A stretch of DNA of 64,000 bases from Apis mellifera (lineage: Eukaryota > Arthropoda > Insecta > Hymenoptera > Apidae), in the NCBI RefSeq assembly GCF_003254395.2, contig NC_037647.1, positions 5,072,752-5,136,751 of the forward strand, given 5' to 3'. How positions within the stretch are numbered: position 1 is the stretch's first letter; the number at the start of each line of letters is the position of its first letter. The notes beneath the pieces were generated by a model. That model searched no databases and was not told the origin of the DNA. It saw nothing but the letters and a program-made list of their open reading frames with translations. Made by a program: the position numbers and the translations under genes. Positions 44,641 through 56,703 of this stretch are shown piece by piece.

Positions 44641-46369
44641 AATTAATATAAATTCGTGTTAATTTTACGAGTGGAGATAAAAGAATAGTGTTTGAGAAGG
44701 AGGAGAAATCTGAAAAACGACGAAGGTCTTGGATATCTATAACTTAGGCTAATAATAAATCTCGTGATTTCCTCGATGGAGGAAGAAAATTAGGGAAAAA
44801 AAGGAAAGACAAGGTCGCGAATCACATCGTGTGTAAAAAATTAATAAAAAATCTAAGCAAGAATGAGCGGAACGGAAAATGTTAATAAACGGTGAGACAA
44901 TCTAAACGCGATGAATTCGTCAGCTATATTTTCAGCGTTTTCATGATTCAGTAAATTGAAAAAAAAAATGTTACATCATTCGTTTTACTTTGACAAGTAT
45001 AATCTGCATGGCATTAGACACGACAATTCTGATATAAATTGAGAACTGCAGATTGCTTCGCGATTATTTCATTGATTTTTTTATTTTCCATGTGCATTTA
45101 TAAACTTTGTCGATATTTAAAAAAAACTAATGTTGATTTGAAACGTGGAAATTCAATATTTCGATTAAAATTTATAATTTATTCGATCACAAGTTTATAT
45201 TTATATTTTTCAACTTTAAAGGAAATTTTAATTAATAAAAATAAAATGTATGAATAAATATACTGATATTTAAAAAAAAAAAAAAGAAAAAAATGTTACT
45301 CGATCAAAAATGATTCAAAGAACGTAGCAGAGTTATAAAATTTTAGAAAGTTATAATTTATGTATTAATTGTTTACGTATAAATTTTAGACATTAAATCA
45401 TATTTATAATTTTCGAGTTAGAAAGTTTTAGAAAGTTAATTTTCAGCTATTTTGAGTTTTTAATTATTTTAAACAAGAATGATGAAACACTTTTGAATTA
45501 TTACTTCGATTAAACGTTACGTGAGAATGCGTTTGTTTTACAGAAGGAATTGAACTTGTTGTAGTATTTTGTTCGATTCGCATATATACCAAGATTCATT
45601 TAATGAAGCATTCCAGTTTATTATCGTAATAGTGATTTATGTATTCCATTGAATACTGTAGCAAAATGCAAAACCTGATAAACAAGCTATTCGCGCTAAT
45701 AAATATACATAATGAATATAAAGCGATATCATAGTGATATACTAATTATACACGTTCGACCGTTTATACGGAGGATTTTCTATTATGGAATAACAAAATA
45801 AGAAATGAATAAAAGAAATTAGCAAGAAACTTGATATTATCTTTCGACTTGATCTTATATCATTTCGAAAAAAAGAAGAAAAAAAATCAAAAAATTTATG
45901 CACATTTTTCATTGTATTTACTTTAATTTATCACTATTTATTAATTATTATAATATTCCTTCGAAGGATCATCAATTATAAAGGATAATCAACATTTAAA
46001 CAAACAAAAAATTCTCCCCAAGGAATTCACACATAACTCACTTTAAACTTCATGCATAATTCAAACAGATAAACAACAATGCTCACATTAAGTTCTCCCG
46101 TAACAAATTTATTATACCCGATTTCTTACAAATACGAAACTTTTCCAATTTATATCTGAACAAAGAAAAAAAAAACTTTTCAATCATACAAAACCTAACT
46201 CTAACAATATTGTCCCCCTAACAAGATCAATAATTCGATTTATAATATCATCGAAAAACACGATGCGGAAGAAACTTCGATATCGAGAAGTTAAAGGAAA
46301 AATAACAAATATCAACAACTCGATTATTAGGAGAAGCGAAAAAATCAGTGGCTCAGTTAAACAGAATAA
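44641..46369. other. AT-rich noncoding stretch
   Basis: I see no gene. The DNA is AT-rich with A-runs near 45270-45290 and few CpGs from 45040 to 46260. Confidence 0.65.
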
Positions 46370-46745
46370 ATCCCGGGCCCATTCATTAAGCTTAATAATC
46401 GTGATTAACCATTATCCCGCAACGGGCACGATCGCCTTCGAGTCCTCGGCCTTTACTTTCTCTCCGGGTTCCGTCCCTCGAGCCCCGATTTCTTGCTCGC
46501 CGCTTTCCACGTGAGAATAGATCGCCGATAGCATCGTCGCCCCATAAATATCGCAACGCGTTCCACCGCGGCTGTTTACGTAGCGGCGGCTGTTACGTCG
46601 CGTCCCGCCATGAGAGGCCGATTTTTCAACCGCGATCGCTTAACGATACTTCGAATAATTAACGCGCGCTCGCTCGTGCGATTTCTTACGCGCCGCGCTT
46701 TTCGATCCGGGAACACGATTCTCAAGATTCTTGTTACGCTTGTAA
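46370..46745. promoter_or_regulatory. CpG-dense island
   Basis: A sharp, nearly repeat-free CpG-rich block contains CGGCTGTTTACGTAGCGGCG, GCGCGCTCGCTCGTGCG and TTACGCGCCGCGC. It begins after a TTAAGCTTAATAATCGTGAT region with TAAT cores. No frame with a domain crosses it. It is among the best candidates here for a conserved regulatory element or promoter, by composition only. Confidence 0.38.
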
Positions 46746-46815
46746 TGGTGTTACGGGATATATCGGTTGTTTTTTTTTTTTTTTAACATGATTTATTTTC
46801 GAGAAAGTGTTCTGC

Positions 46816-46850
46816 TTTAATTTAATTTAATTTAATTTAATTTAATTTAA
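46816..46850. repeat. (TTTAA)7 pentanucleotide microsatellite
   Basis: Seven uninterrupted TTTAA units, followed by a degenerate GTTAA. TTTAA is self-complementary in part, so the run can fold on itself. Confidence 0.95.
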
Positions 46851-49800
46851 GTTAATACTCGGTGCGTCGTAACGAGATAATTATAATGGAATGGAGAAAT
46901 TTAGTTTGATGATTACGCGTTTTTGGAATTTTGGAAGAAGTTTGAGAATTTTTGGAAGGATTGGTTTTGTAAATATTGGGGGATGAGAATTTGAGAGAGT
47001 TTGTAAGAAAGTTGAAGTTTGTATGAAGAGATTGAATTTTCTGTTTGTTCTAGATATATTCTATAGATCTGAATATTTTATCCAGATTTCGAACGAAAAT
47101 CTAAAGGATTTTTGCAAAGAAAGGAAAAGGAAGAAAAGAAGTCGAGTCCACTTTCGAATTCTAGAGGATTCTCGAAACAGAAATTTGGGGAGAGGGGGAA
47201 AAAAGGGGATTATTTTTCAGATACCCTAATAATAATATAAAGGAAGTTTTAAAATTCTAATTGCAAATGCTTCCCCGGTTATTTATTCGGGATAAATTAT
47301 TCAGTTTCACAAAATCGCAAACTCCATTCACATGTTCAAACCCCTCGTATTTTTTGAACATGATAGTCATACATTATGTAAAAAGAAGAGGAGGCGAACA
47401 AAGAAGTACACCAATATGTGAAAATGTGGCCGCCATGCGGCATGTAGAGATAGAGATTTGCATATAATGGATAACACGGTGGATGGAAATCCACGAATTT
47501 TGCAAGCGGCAGCCATGTTCGAGCATTATCAGCTGATTTTTAACTTCTTTTTCCCCCGTGAGATACGTATAAAAGATTTAAACTCTCGAGAATATTATAC
47601 AAATTGTGAAAATAAGCGTATCTCTATCCAAACTAGCCACGTTTCTTTAAAATCCTGAACGAAATTGGTGGATATGAAATTTAAAAATTTGATTTACAAA
47701 TTTTATTTATAGAAAATATAAAGTGAAAACGAAGGAACGATTTTAATTTCTATTGTAAAAATACGAGGGACAGAAGATTACTATTATCACAAATCATGGT
47801 GTTACAATCAGTCTAACGTATTCGACTCACACGACTCATCGATCTTGGTGAAATTTATGCGAAAGATAGTTCTTAGAAAGTACTACAATTGAAATGTACT
47901 TTTTCCATCGCCTATTATTCACGTCGGATGGAAAAAGACTGTCTCTAAAAGTCGAGGAAAATTTTTCCAAATTTTTCCTCCATGAAATATTGCTTCGAAA
48001 ATTATCTCTTTGTTGCTCTCCAGCATAAACTGGATATATATGGAAATTTGAATAATTCCTTTAATATAGTTCTTACGTGAAAACTTAAGTTTACTTTAAC
48101 ATTTTTAAAAAATATATCTTCCTCGAAATTACGAAGAATATAATAATAATAATTGGGGTTGTTTTCACTGCTTTAACGAAATCTCGAATCCTCTCCCCTC
48201 TCTAAGAGGATTTAGAAAAAAAAGGGATTTCTTTTTTCTCACGATTTCACGCGACGGTTGGAAACAAAGCTCGCGGAATAATCGGAAGTTCCGGCGGCTA
48301 GGACCACAGAGACCCGCCAGCTTTACCGTTACACGACCCAGTTTCCGGTCGTGTATAGACACAGCCTTGCCGAAAATTAATTTCCAGGCCGACAAATCGT
48401 TTTCACAAATCGATGGAACGACACGAGATTCCATTCGAACGAACATACGAATAAACTGAGATTTCTTCAGATCTCTGTAGAGATCTTTCAAGACTTGTAA
48501 TTGTTTTACTTTTAATTTCTTTTTTTTTTCTTTCTTTTTCAAGGAGAGAAACATACTCGACTCCGGACAATTTATTTATTATTGCGAGGAATTTTTGGTC
48601 GATCGACGAAACTTTTTAAGTTTCCCCGAGGAGATGGAGGTTTAATTGAAAATACGGTATCGATCGAGAGGCGTAATAAGATTAATCCATTAAGGAGAAA
48701 GCTATGAAAATAAGAATTGCGTAAATGCTTATGTGATCAAGAGGATCAAAATCGATATGGGACGAAAAAAAAAAAAAAAAAAACTTTTAATCAGAATTTT
48801 ACAATCCACGAGTATACACATTAACCATTTTATTCGTTATTTCCACGCGATTCGCGATCGATCGGCCATCCATTTTCTTACGAAACGAAGAGATACACAT
48901 TCGCGCGTGCAGATCGATAATTCCGACATTAATCAATCCGCCTATCATAGAGTAACGTTTCATTCTCTCCAAGGATTAATTGACGCGTGTTTACACGTAA
49001 ACGGTTGTCATGTCGAGCATTTATCGCGGTACATAAATTCGTTCATACGAAGACGTGATGTGACTCGTTGACAGAAATGAACAGACGGACAAACGCGTTG
49101 AATACCAATGAATACCAATGAATCGGTTTTTCTTCACTTCGGCCGAGGGAATCGTATAAACTTGGCGCCTTACGACACCTTCTCCCGATCCTCTCCTTCG
49201 AACTGACTTCGCCAAACCCGACCGCCGACTCGTATAAATCATTCGATTTAACCTCTCCTCTGTCTAACACCGTCTCGTGGATAGAAACATATATATATAT
49301 ATATATAACGTATATAAGAAGAATGGAAGTCAAGTCAATGGCTATTCAAACACCAATATCAATATGGCCGATATTACAATGATCGTTGCTTTCGGATTGC
49401 AGATAGTTTATCACGCATTTCTTTTTTAAGCCCGAATATCTCGATTCTTCGATCGACATGGATCGAAAATTTTAAAAATGACTCGAGATATGCCAATAAC
49501 GCATCTCCTCTCTGGACGAAAAAAAAGAAACTCGACACCACATCTGTATCGATCTCTTCTCTCGACGAGGACCTAACCTCCTCCGCTTTCTTCGGGAATA
49601 ATTTCTCCCCTCGAGAGAGCTTCTTAACGAAATATCGTGTTTCCGAAGGAGAGAAAGGGGTTTTTGGGGCGAGAAAAGGATCGGATCTCTTTCTTGCGCT
49701 GATCTCGTTCAATTAATGCGGATTCTCAGATCGCAGGTTGCCGCAAGCAGAATTTTAAAATCCTGTTACGCGATTAAAAAAATTGGAAATTTTTCATTGG

Positions 49801-50384
49801 GATTTATTGGGAGAGACTCTTCTTTTTTATTCCTCTTAAACTGTGCTTATTTTCTTTCCGTTCGTTCTTTGGCAAGACTCACGTTGTTAATTGTGAAATA
49901 TTGGGAAATATTTTAATTATTTAAACGAAGAATCGAACGAGTATGTTTCTCTCCTTGAAAAGAAGAAAAAAAGAAAGGGAAAGGAACGAAACAATTACAA
50001 GTCGAACAACTGCAGAGATCTCTGAAGAAATCTCGGTTTATTTGAAAGATCTTCGTTCGAACGAGAATGGATCCTTTTTTCAATTGCACGAATAATTTTA
50101 GGGATAATAGAGAAATTCGTGTAAATTAATAATAAATTTAGAAATATCATTCGAAACGAAATTATAGAATAGGTATTATTTTATCTGTCACGATCCTACG
50201 CGTAAAATTAAAAAAAAAAAAAGGAAAATGAACGAAAGAAGATTAAAATTTCCAGATTAAAAGGCAAGATTGCGAATGTTAAATATCCACGTGGCGAGAT
50301 TTATCAAGGTTATCACCGGCTCTATAATTGTTCGCGGTTCATTAAACAGAAATGTTACACCCACGTTGCCCCGTTTTTCAAAGA
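46851..50384. other. Noncoding stretch with two adjacent hairpins
   Basis: I see no confident gene. CTTTTTCCATC (47899-47909) pairs perfectly with GATGGAAAAAG (47937-47947). Just downstream GAGGAAAA pairs with TTTTCCTC (about 47954-47980). CpG-moderate patches lie at 48240-48460, 48840-49020 and 49140-49270. An A-run lies at about 48768-48783 and a TA run at about 49289-49307. Frames of 112-129 codons lack domains. Confidence 0.5.
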
Positions 50385-51265
50385 AGGAAATTTCCAGCTT
50401 TCGCGTCAACACAGAGAAACCGTGATGTTAGTCATTTTGCGATCGAGTGAATTGGCTGATGCTGTTTCCCTCCCCCTCCCTTCCACTTTTTTTTGAAAAA
50501 AATTCAGAATCCAAAAATCGAAAGTCGAGAAAATATCAAATGTGAAAACAAGATCGGATATTTCTGGAATATAGAAAGTATCGAAAAATTTGATAGATCG
50601 ATGATTCAATTTGGAAATATATTTTCATTTGATTCGAAGAATTTTTTGAAAAGGATGTTATCTTAAGAAATTTTCTTTTCTTTTTTAATGAAGAAGAGAA
50701 ATCGTGATGTTAGGTGTCATTTTGCGATCGAGTGAATTGGCTGATGCTATTTCCTTCTCCCCTCTCCGTTTTTTTAAAAAAAATTCAGAATCCAAAAATC
50801 GAAAGTCGAGAGAATAGCGTGGAATAAGATCGAATATTTCTAATATTTCTGAAATATAGAAAGTGTCGAAAAATTTGATAGATCGATGATTAAATTTGAA
50901 AATATATTTTCATTTGATTGGAAGAATTTTTTGAAAAGGATGTTATCTTAAGAAATTTTCTTTTCTTTTTTAAAGAAGAAAATTTCCAGCTTTCGTTTGT
51001 TCGCGTCAATACAGAATCATTTTGACATCGAGTGAATTGGCTGATGCTGTTTCCCTCCCCTCCCTCCTTCGTTTTTTTGAAAAAAATTCAAAAGTCAAAA
51101 ATCGAGAAAATATCAAGTGGAAATTCTATTTCTAATATTTTTGGAATATAGAAAGTGTCGAAAAATTTGATAGATGATTCAATTTGGAAATATATTTTGA
51201 TTTGATTGGAAGAATTTTTTGGATGAAAATCAGGATGTTATCTTGAGAAATTTTCTCAATAAAAA
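50385..51265. repeat. Tandem repeat, three copies of about 290 bp
   Basis: GAGTGAATTGGCTGATGCT occurs at about 50445, 50731 and 51031. Each copy continues through a TCCCTCCCC-type block, (G)AAAAAAATTCA(G)AA, TCCAAAAATCGAAAGTCGAG, AATATAGAAAGT(A/G)TCGAAAAA, TTTGATAGAT and AAGAATTTTTTG. The repeat also carries the head TTTCCAGCTTTCG (copies 1 and 3). Copies differ by deletions. No reading frame is maintained. Confidence 0.93.
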
Positions 51266-52639
51266 TTGAAATGCGTTTCAATATTCTTAATTACGCTTAA
51301 AAAGGTCGGATAGAAATGAAAAAGAAAAATCATCAGGAAAATATATCATTAAGAAGTTGTTCTGTCACGATCCTGCAAGAAAATATTCGAATAATAAAAT
51401 AAAAAGTTAAAAAGTATTTTACTGTTTCTCCCATAAGTATGCCTATCGCTAATCATCTATCATCATCAATCATTCTGACACAAGTGACAGTCTTATGCTT
51501 ATTATACATGATTAAATATCCAATTTCAAGGTTACAGTTCATTCTTCATCCATCCTATCCGTTTTTCAACTTTTCCTGTTCCAGATGTGTATCAATGAGC
51601 TTTTTTCTTTTTTTCTTTTTTTTTGTTACCAAGATTAGCGAACTCTCCTCGTTAAAAGTTTCCTCAAATTCTCTTCGATACACAAAAGTGAGCAAGAAAA
51701 GAGTGACAAAAAGTTTTAATTAAAATACGAATATCACATAGAAACGAAATTAATAAGCAAACAAGTTCTTATTACCAAATTGTCCGTGAAACATTTTATT
51801 TATTTATTATTACTCGTTCGAATAATGATATATCGAATCGATGGAAACAACCTGTAATGGATTATAAATAAGAAGTGATAAATAACGATTTCTTTGCGAG
51901 AGTGAAACACATTTCAATTCGTCCCAATAATTTATTCGATCAGGCCCGATCTGATAACCCTCCACCTCTACAATCAATTCAAAATAATAATGTCCCAACC
52001 GTAATAATATTCCGCTGTAAAATATATATTTCAAACGTAACAGGTTGCTTTATCTCTAAATCTGAACCATTAGGACCGAGATCGAATAGCGTTTTATCAC
52101 CAAACAAATTTACAAACTGCTTTACCTCTATCGTAAGTTTTGAAAAAAAAGAAAAAGAAAAAAAGGAAAAAGGAAGGTAAAAATTTTATATCAAAAAGTT
52201 CAATGAAAAGTTAGTTCAATGAAATTAGAAAAAGAGAGAGAAAAGGAGATATATGGATAATGTATGTTCATCGATGCAGAATTATTATTAATCGAATTTC
52301 TGTTATCAAAATAGTCCACTATTTTCTCAATATTATTACTCAAATATTTGCATATTCCAATTTTATTACTCTTTCGATTTTCCTCAACACCTTATTATTT
52401 CAATACTTGTCTCTATATCCATCATCCAAATATATTTCACAATTTTTATTATTCGAATATTTCCTCATCAACAATTTCTTCCCTTCAATTTTCCATCACA
52501 AATAATCAAACACTCGTTTAAATTATTTACCTTTCCCTATTCGTTCAATCCTCTCCTAATTTTCGAAGGTGTCTCAGACAATCAAATTCAATCATCAATT
52601 AATAATCGATCGATTCACAGTTTTCCATTATCCCTCAAT
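51266..52639. other. AT-rich noncoding stretch
   Basis: I see no gene. Short frames of 74-101 codons on both strands are AT-driven. Poly-pyrimidine runs lie at about 51600-51625. Confidence 0.6.
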
Positions 52640-52880
52640 TCAACGAGAGAAAAAAGACACTGGACGGTTCCTCTCCTCTTTCTTTTCGCAACTGAGGCTT
52701 GGAACGCATGCATACACACACACATGCACGCGTTCCTTAGCCGAGAGGCGGCGAACCGAGTTACAGTTACCAGGCTATATCGAATTTTAATCGAAAAACG
52801 AGATCGCGCGGCGTAGGCCGGCCTCGTTGGCCTAGAAACGTTGGCCACTCGATTCCCGAACGAGAGACACCTTATGCAAG
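52640..52880. promoter_or_regulatory. CpG-rich patch with a CA-loop hairpin
   Basis: GGAACGCATGCA (52701-52712) pairs with TGCACGCGTTCC (52725-52736) with a single A-C mismatch, which becomes a G-U pair if the minus strand is transcribed. The loop is a CA repeat. The stem is extended by GGCT (52696-52699) with AGCC (52739-52742) across a small internal loop. AGGCCGGCCT, a 10-bp palindrome, follows at about 52816. The patch is CpG-rich and flanked by AT-rich DNA. Confidence 0.42.
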
Positions 52881-53355
52881 GGGATGCAAATGATCTGATC
52901 TAGTTGGATTGTTGGAAGTGCAATGATTATCAAAGTAATTAATAAAGATTAATTAATAAAAGAATATTTATTGCTCCTTGAATTTGATCCAATTCAATTT
53001 TGTCCATAAGTTAAAGGATTTAATTGAACGATTGTCGGAAGATATATAATCGAATGATTTCATTACTTGTGAAACAGTTGAAGAGGAAATACAGAAAAAA
53101 GTTTGGAGTTTTCATCCTGAGATGGTAGTAATGAAATTCATCTTTCCAAGGAATTCTAATTAAATTTTAAATTAAATAATAATAATCGCGCCTCTTCTAA
53201 GAGTTTCTTAAGGGTTCAAAGGGAAGAGAGATGAGATTCATTCATCAAGGATGATTTATGGTTGAAAGGCATGATAATGTATATTCGTTGCAGGATTTGT
53301 GTAAATCTGAGGAAACGGAGACAATTATAGGAAGAAACAAGGATACTGGAATTAA
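52881..53355. other. AT-rich noncoding stretch
   Basis: I see no gene between the CpG-rich patch and the tRNA-like unit. Confidence 0.65.
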
Positions 53356-53359
53356 GAGG

Positions 53360-53437
53360 TGAGCGTGGTTATGCGGGTATAGGTCGCGCTTTCTGGTCAA
53401 AGGTCGCGGATTCGAATCCCGTTGGTTCATTTTTTTT
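53360..53437 (+). tRNA. tRNA-like RNA polymerase III unit (degenerate tRNA or tRNA-derived element)
   Basis: TGGTTATGCGG at 53366-53376 matches the A-box pattern TRGYNNANNGG at ten of eleven positions. GATTCGAATCC at 53409-53419 matches the B box with one change (second G to A). The spacing is about 43 bp, and a run of eight Ts at 53430-53437 is a good Pol III terminator. GCGGA and CCCGT around TTCGAAT form the T stem, with an A-C mismatch at the closing pair. TGAGCGT and TGGTTCA form only a partial acceptor stem. A possible anticodon stem (GCTTT with AAGGT, around CTGGTCA) would leave almost no variable loop, so a full cloverleaf is not convincing and I assign no amino acid. It is either a decayed tRNA gene, a tRNA-derived SINE head, or an active but odd tRNA-like RNA. 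Confidence 0.55.
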
Positions 53438-53439
53438 CT

Positions 53440-54730
53440 TTTTTTCCTCTCCATTCCTACATTTACGTTTCACGAAATTTCACTTTGAGTATGTGTGTTT
53501 TCTAAAAATTCCTTTCCTTCCACGTTACTTTTATTATCCTTGGAAGAATCTTTTTAAGATTTTTTTTTAATTCAATTATGAGATATATATTGGAATGGAA
53601 TTTGTTTTTCATTGGAAAAAAAGGTTTTTTTCGAAGTGTCTCGCATATATTTCCATAAATCATGCTAAATCAGAGAAGAATTGTATTTTATTCCACGTTA
53701 AAAGTAGCAATTTGTAATTAGAGCCACGAATACTTAGGCAAATTAATTTTTTGCACATCTTAAGATCTATTTTTCCTTCCAATGTATATCTTAATTTTCC
53801 TTGATTTGTATATTACGTGCATTCTCAACATTTCTCAACACGTTTAAATTTTTCAAAAACGAGCATAAATATTCTATTTAATTAAGCAACGAATATTCCT
53901 TGCTTAATCGAACGAGATAATTTTCCTACGCAAGAAATAAAACATTGTTCTATTGAAATGTTAATTAACTTTGTCAATTTTTTTCTAATTTTTAAGAATA
54001 CTTTTTTAAGTGTATATATACTTTAGGTAATATTTAAAAAATATTTAACAAATATAGAAAGAACAATTTTATTGTTGAATTTACAGTTGAATAGAACATT
54101 GTCTTAATTTTGTATTTTTATACTTGGAATAATGACTCTGGGAAATAATTCGTATAACCACAAGAATATCAGTAAAATAGAATACTGAATCTGGGATTTA
54201 TTTGTGTTAGTAATGATTGTAAGTAGGTGTAATCAAGGCCACGAATCTTTTTAGAGTTTCGTGAAGTAAGTAGAACTCGTGAAAAATGATGAAGAAACGA
54301 TTGAAGAGTCAGTATATTATTCGTGTTTAAATATTTACAAAGGAAGAGTCAACAACTGTGTCAATAATTACTAATTACAACTAATATTTTGTGAGAAAAA
54401 TTAAAATTATTGTAATTTTCATCTTACAATCATTACAAATATTTGATGAAATATTAATGCAATTGTAATTCCTTTTTAAATAATAATTGAATAATGAAAC
54501 TTATCCAACTTGAAATATATCTATACTCTCCTAATAATTCCAGATATTATTTCTCTAACGTTAAAACCCTATTTTATCATTACTTGCTCGATTTTAAAAA
54601 CATCAAATTTTTTCAAAATATTTAAAAAATAAATCTAAACTCATAAATATTATAAAAAAAAAAAAGAAAGAAAGAAACGAAAGATATCTTATTATTATTG
54701 GAAAAAGAAGTAAGATTCTGCTCGATACGA

Positions 54731-54762
<32 letters not shown>

Positions 54763-56375
54763 AATAGATTGCACAAGCAAACGTTAAACGGATTAAAGGA
54801 ATTTTAATTTCATTCGATTAAGGCGGCACGAAGGTTTCAAAAGTAACACATTAAATCTCATGAGTTGCAATTACTCACGCAAGAGACTATGTTGGCTAAT
54901 GTGATTTAACCGTGTTGTACATATGATTGAAAGCCTCGAGGTCAAAACGTGACAAGTTACATTTTGCACGACGATCACGAGTATGTTGGATTAATAGAAA
55001 TTAATAGAACAGAAGTTGTAAAATTTCCATAGAATTGATCGAATTAACTATTGACCAACTTCATTTCTTCAAATCTTTTTCCTAATCTGATAATGGGAGT
55101 ACAATCTACGATCTATCATCTACGAGAGAGATCTTGTAAGAGATGATAAATTAAACCTACGACTGCGCCAATTTTTATAAATATTTTTCTTTTCTTTTTT
55201 CCTTAATCTGATAATAGAAATAGAATCGTGGAAAAAAGAAAATGATGAATTAAAACGCGACTCGATTGTATAACTGAAATATTATTACAATTTTTAAAAA
55301 TAATAATATTCCAAAAAAAGAAAAAGAAAAAGAAGAAATTAACAAAAAGCTTACGAAATTGTTCGTAACGTTACTCGAAAATTAAATATCAATTTCCAAG
55401 GAAATAAAAAAACGAAAGGAAAGTCAGTTACATAAAAAAGTTACCTAATATAAAAGGAACAAAAAAAGAAAAAAGGAAAAAAATGAAAAATAATTTGATC
55501 CTTTTCATTTCATTATGAAATCATTAAAAAGAATTATATTATTTTATAAATATTATTTTATATAATTATGAAATACGTCCAATTACACACTTTTTTCACG
55601 AGTATCCTGTGAAATTTACGATTCTACGGACGATTTTACGACTCAACGATGTTGGATCGACACGATTTTCAACGTCAATGGAATAAAAGATCAAATTTGA
55701 CAGGGGGAAAAGAGAGAGAGAGAGAGAGATTCCTTCGTCATCATACGCTTCTACTGGCAATAGGAATAAAAATTATTCGCTCGAGTCTCGACTCAAGAAT
55801 CAGGTCCATTGAGGTTAAAGACGTAATTTAACCGCGATTTCCTAGAACACGCCGCGAGGAAATTGCCAGTTAACGCATTCATTCCATCGACTGCTAACGT
55901 CCATGCGTTCCTTATATATATATATATAAACAATATTCAACGAAGAGAAAGGGAATTAGGAGAGAATTGGAGTAAAAAAATAATCATAAATGTTAAAAAA
56001 TTACGACCAAGACAATTTTTTTTTAAAAACTCGCCTTTAAAAATAAAATTATTCCAAATATCCTTTCGATTATTACATTCGAACACCTATTTTAAGAACA
56101 ATTCAAAAAGGATTTTAAAAAATTTTTCGATACATCGTTCTCATTTTTGGTTTAGTTTAAAGAATCAACATCTAAGCTGTAACATTTATGATGATTATAT
56201 AGAACAATACTTATATATATATATATATATATAAGAAAAATCCATTGAACTTTCGACGCTAAAGTATCACCGTACAGATATTCAGAAACAATGGTCCCCC
56301 CATCCCAGGGCAAAATTCTTTTCACGTTGCTCAGAGCTCGAATGTTTGAATAGACACACTAGGTCTGCTAGGTAC
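53440..56375. other. AT-rich noncoding stretch
   Basis: I see no gene. A-runs at about 54650-54665 and 54730-54747, a GA run at about 55712-55728, and TA runs at about 55914-55928 and 56214-56233 are the only repeats. CpG content is low between 53.5 and 54.8 kb. Confidence 0.65.
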
Positions 56376-56379
56376 TTAC

Positions 56380-56467
56380 AGTAGACATAAGTTACATTAA
56401 ACGCGTACTGTTTCGATTCTATCTCCTCGCTACCTAACAACCCTACCAGTCGCCATAACTTCAACAT
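56380..56467 (-). CDS. Candidate first coding exon (29 codons), unrecognised
   Basis: On the minus strand an ATG at 56467-56465 opens 29 codons: MLKLWRLVGLLGSEEI, then ESKQYAFNVTYVY. The segment ends at the strong 5' splice site GTAAGTACC (56379-56371), leaving one base of the next codon. Without splicing the frame runs on to 61 codons. Immediately upstream on this strand (56470-56560) the DNA is CpG-rich, as expected of a promoter. The hydrophobic start could be part of a signal peptide, but it is short and followed by acidic residues. I recognise no family and found no partner exon with a matching phase in the window. Confidence 0.28.
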
Positions 56468-56469
56468 TA

Positions 56470-56703
56470 ACGGCGTTACAGCGTTACGTTTTCTTTGTGC
56501 CGCGTCCCACCGACGGGGGACACGGACACGGTAAATCTCGCGGGAACGAATTACAAAATTACGACCATTCGAGCCACCCCGTGATTATGAACCCCGTGAA
56601 TTCAAAACATCGCTTGTTTGTCACACGCCATGCCACTCATCCGTTTCGACGCCTAATGAATTGTAATCAATCGTTCTTTATCGAAAATGACAATTCTATT
56701 CTC
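56470..56703. promoter_or_regulatory. CpG-moderate stretch upstream of the minus-strand candidate exon
   Basis: GC and CpG are raised at 56470-56620, next to the candidate first exon. A plus-strand 77-codon frame covers it without a domain. It may be the promoter of the minus-strand candidate. Confidence 0.25.
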
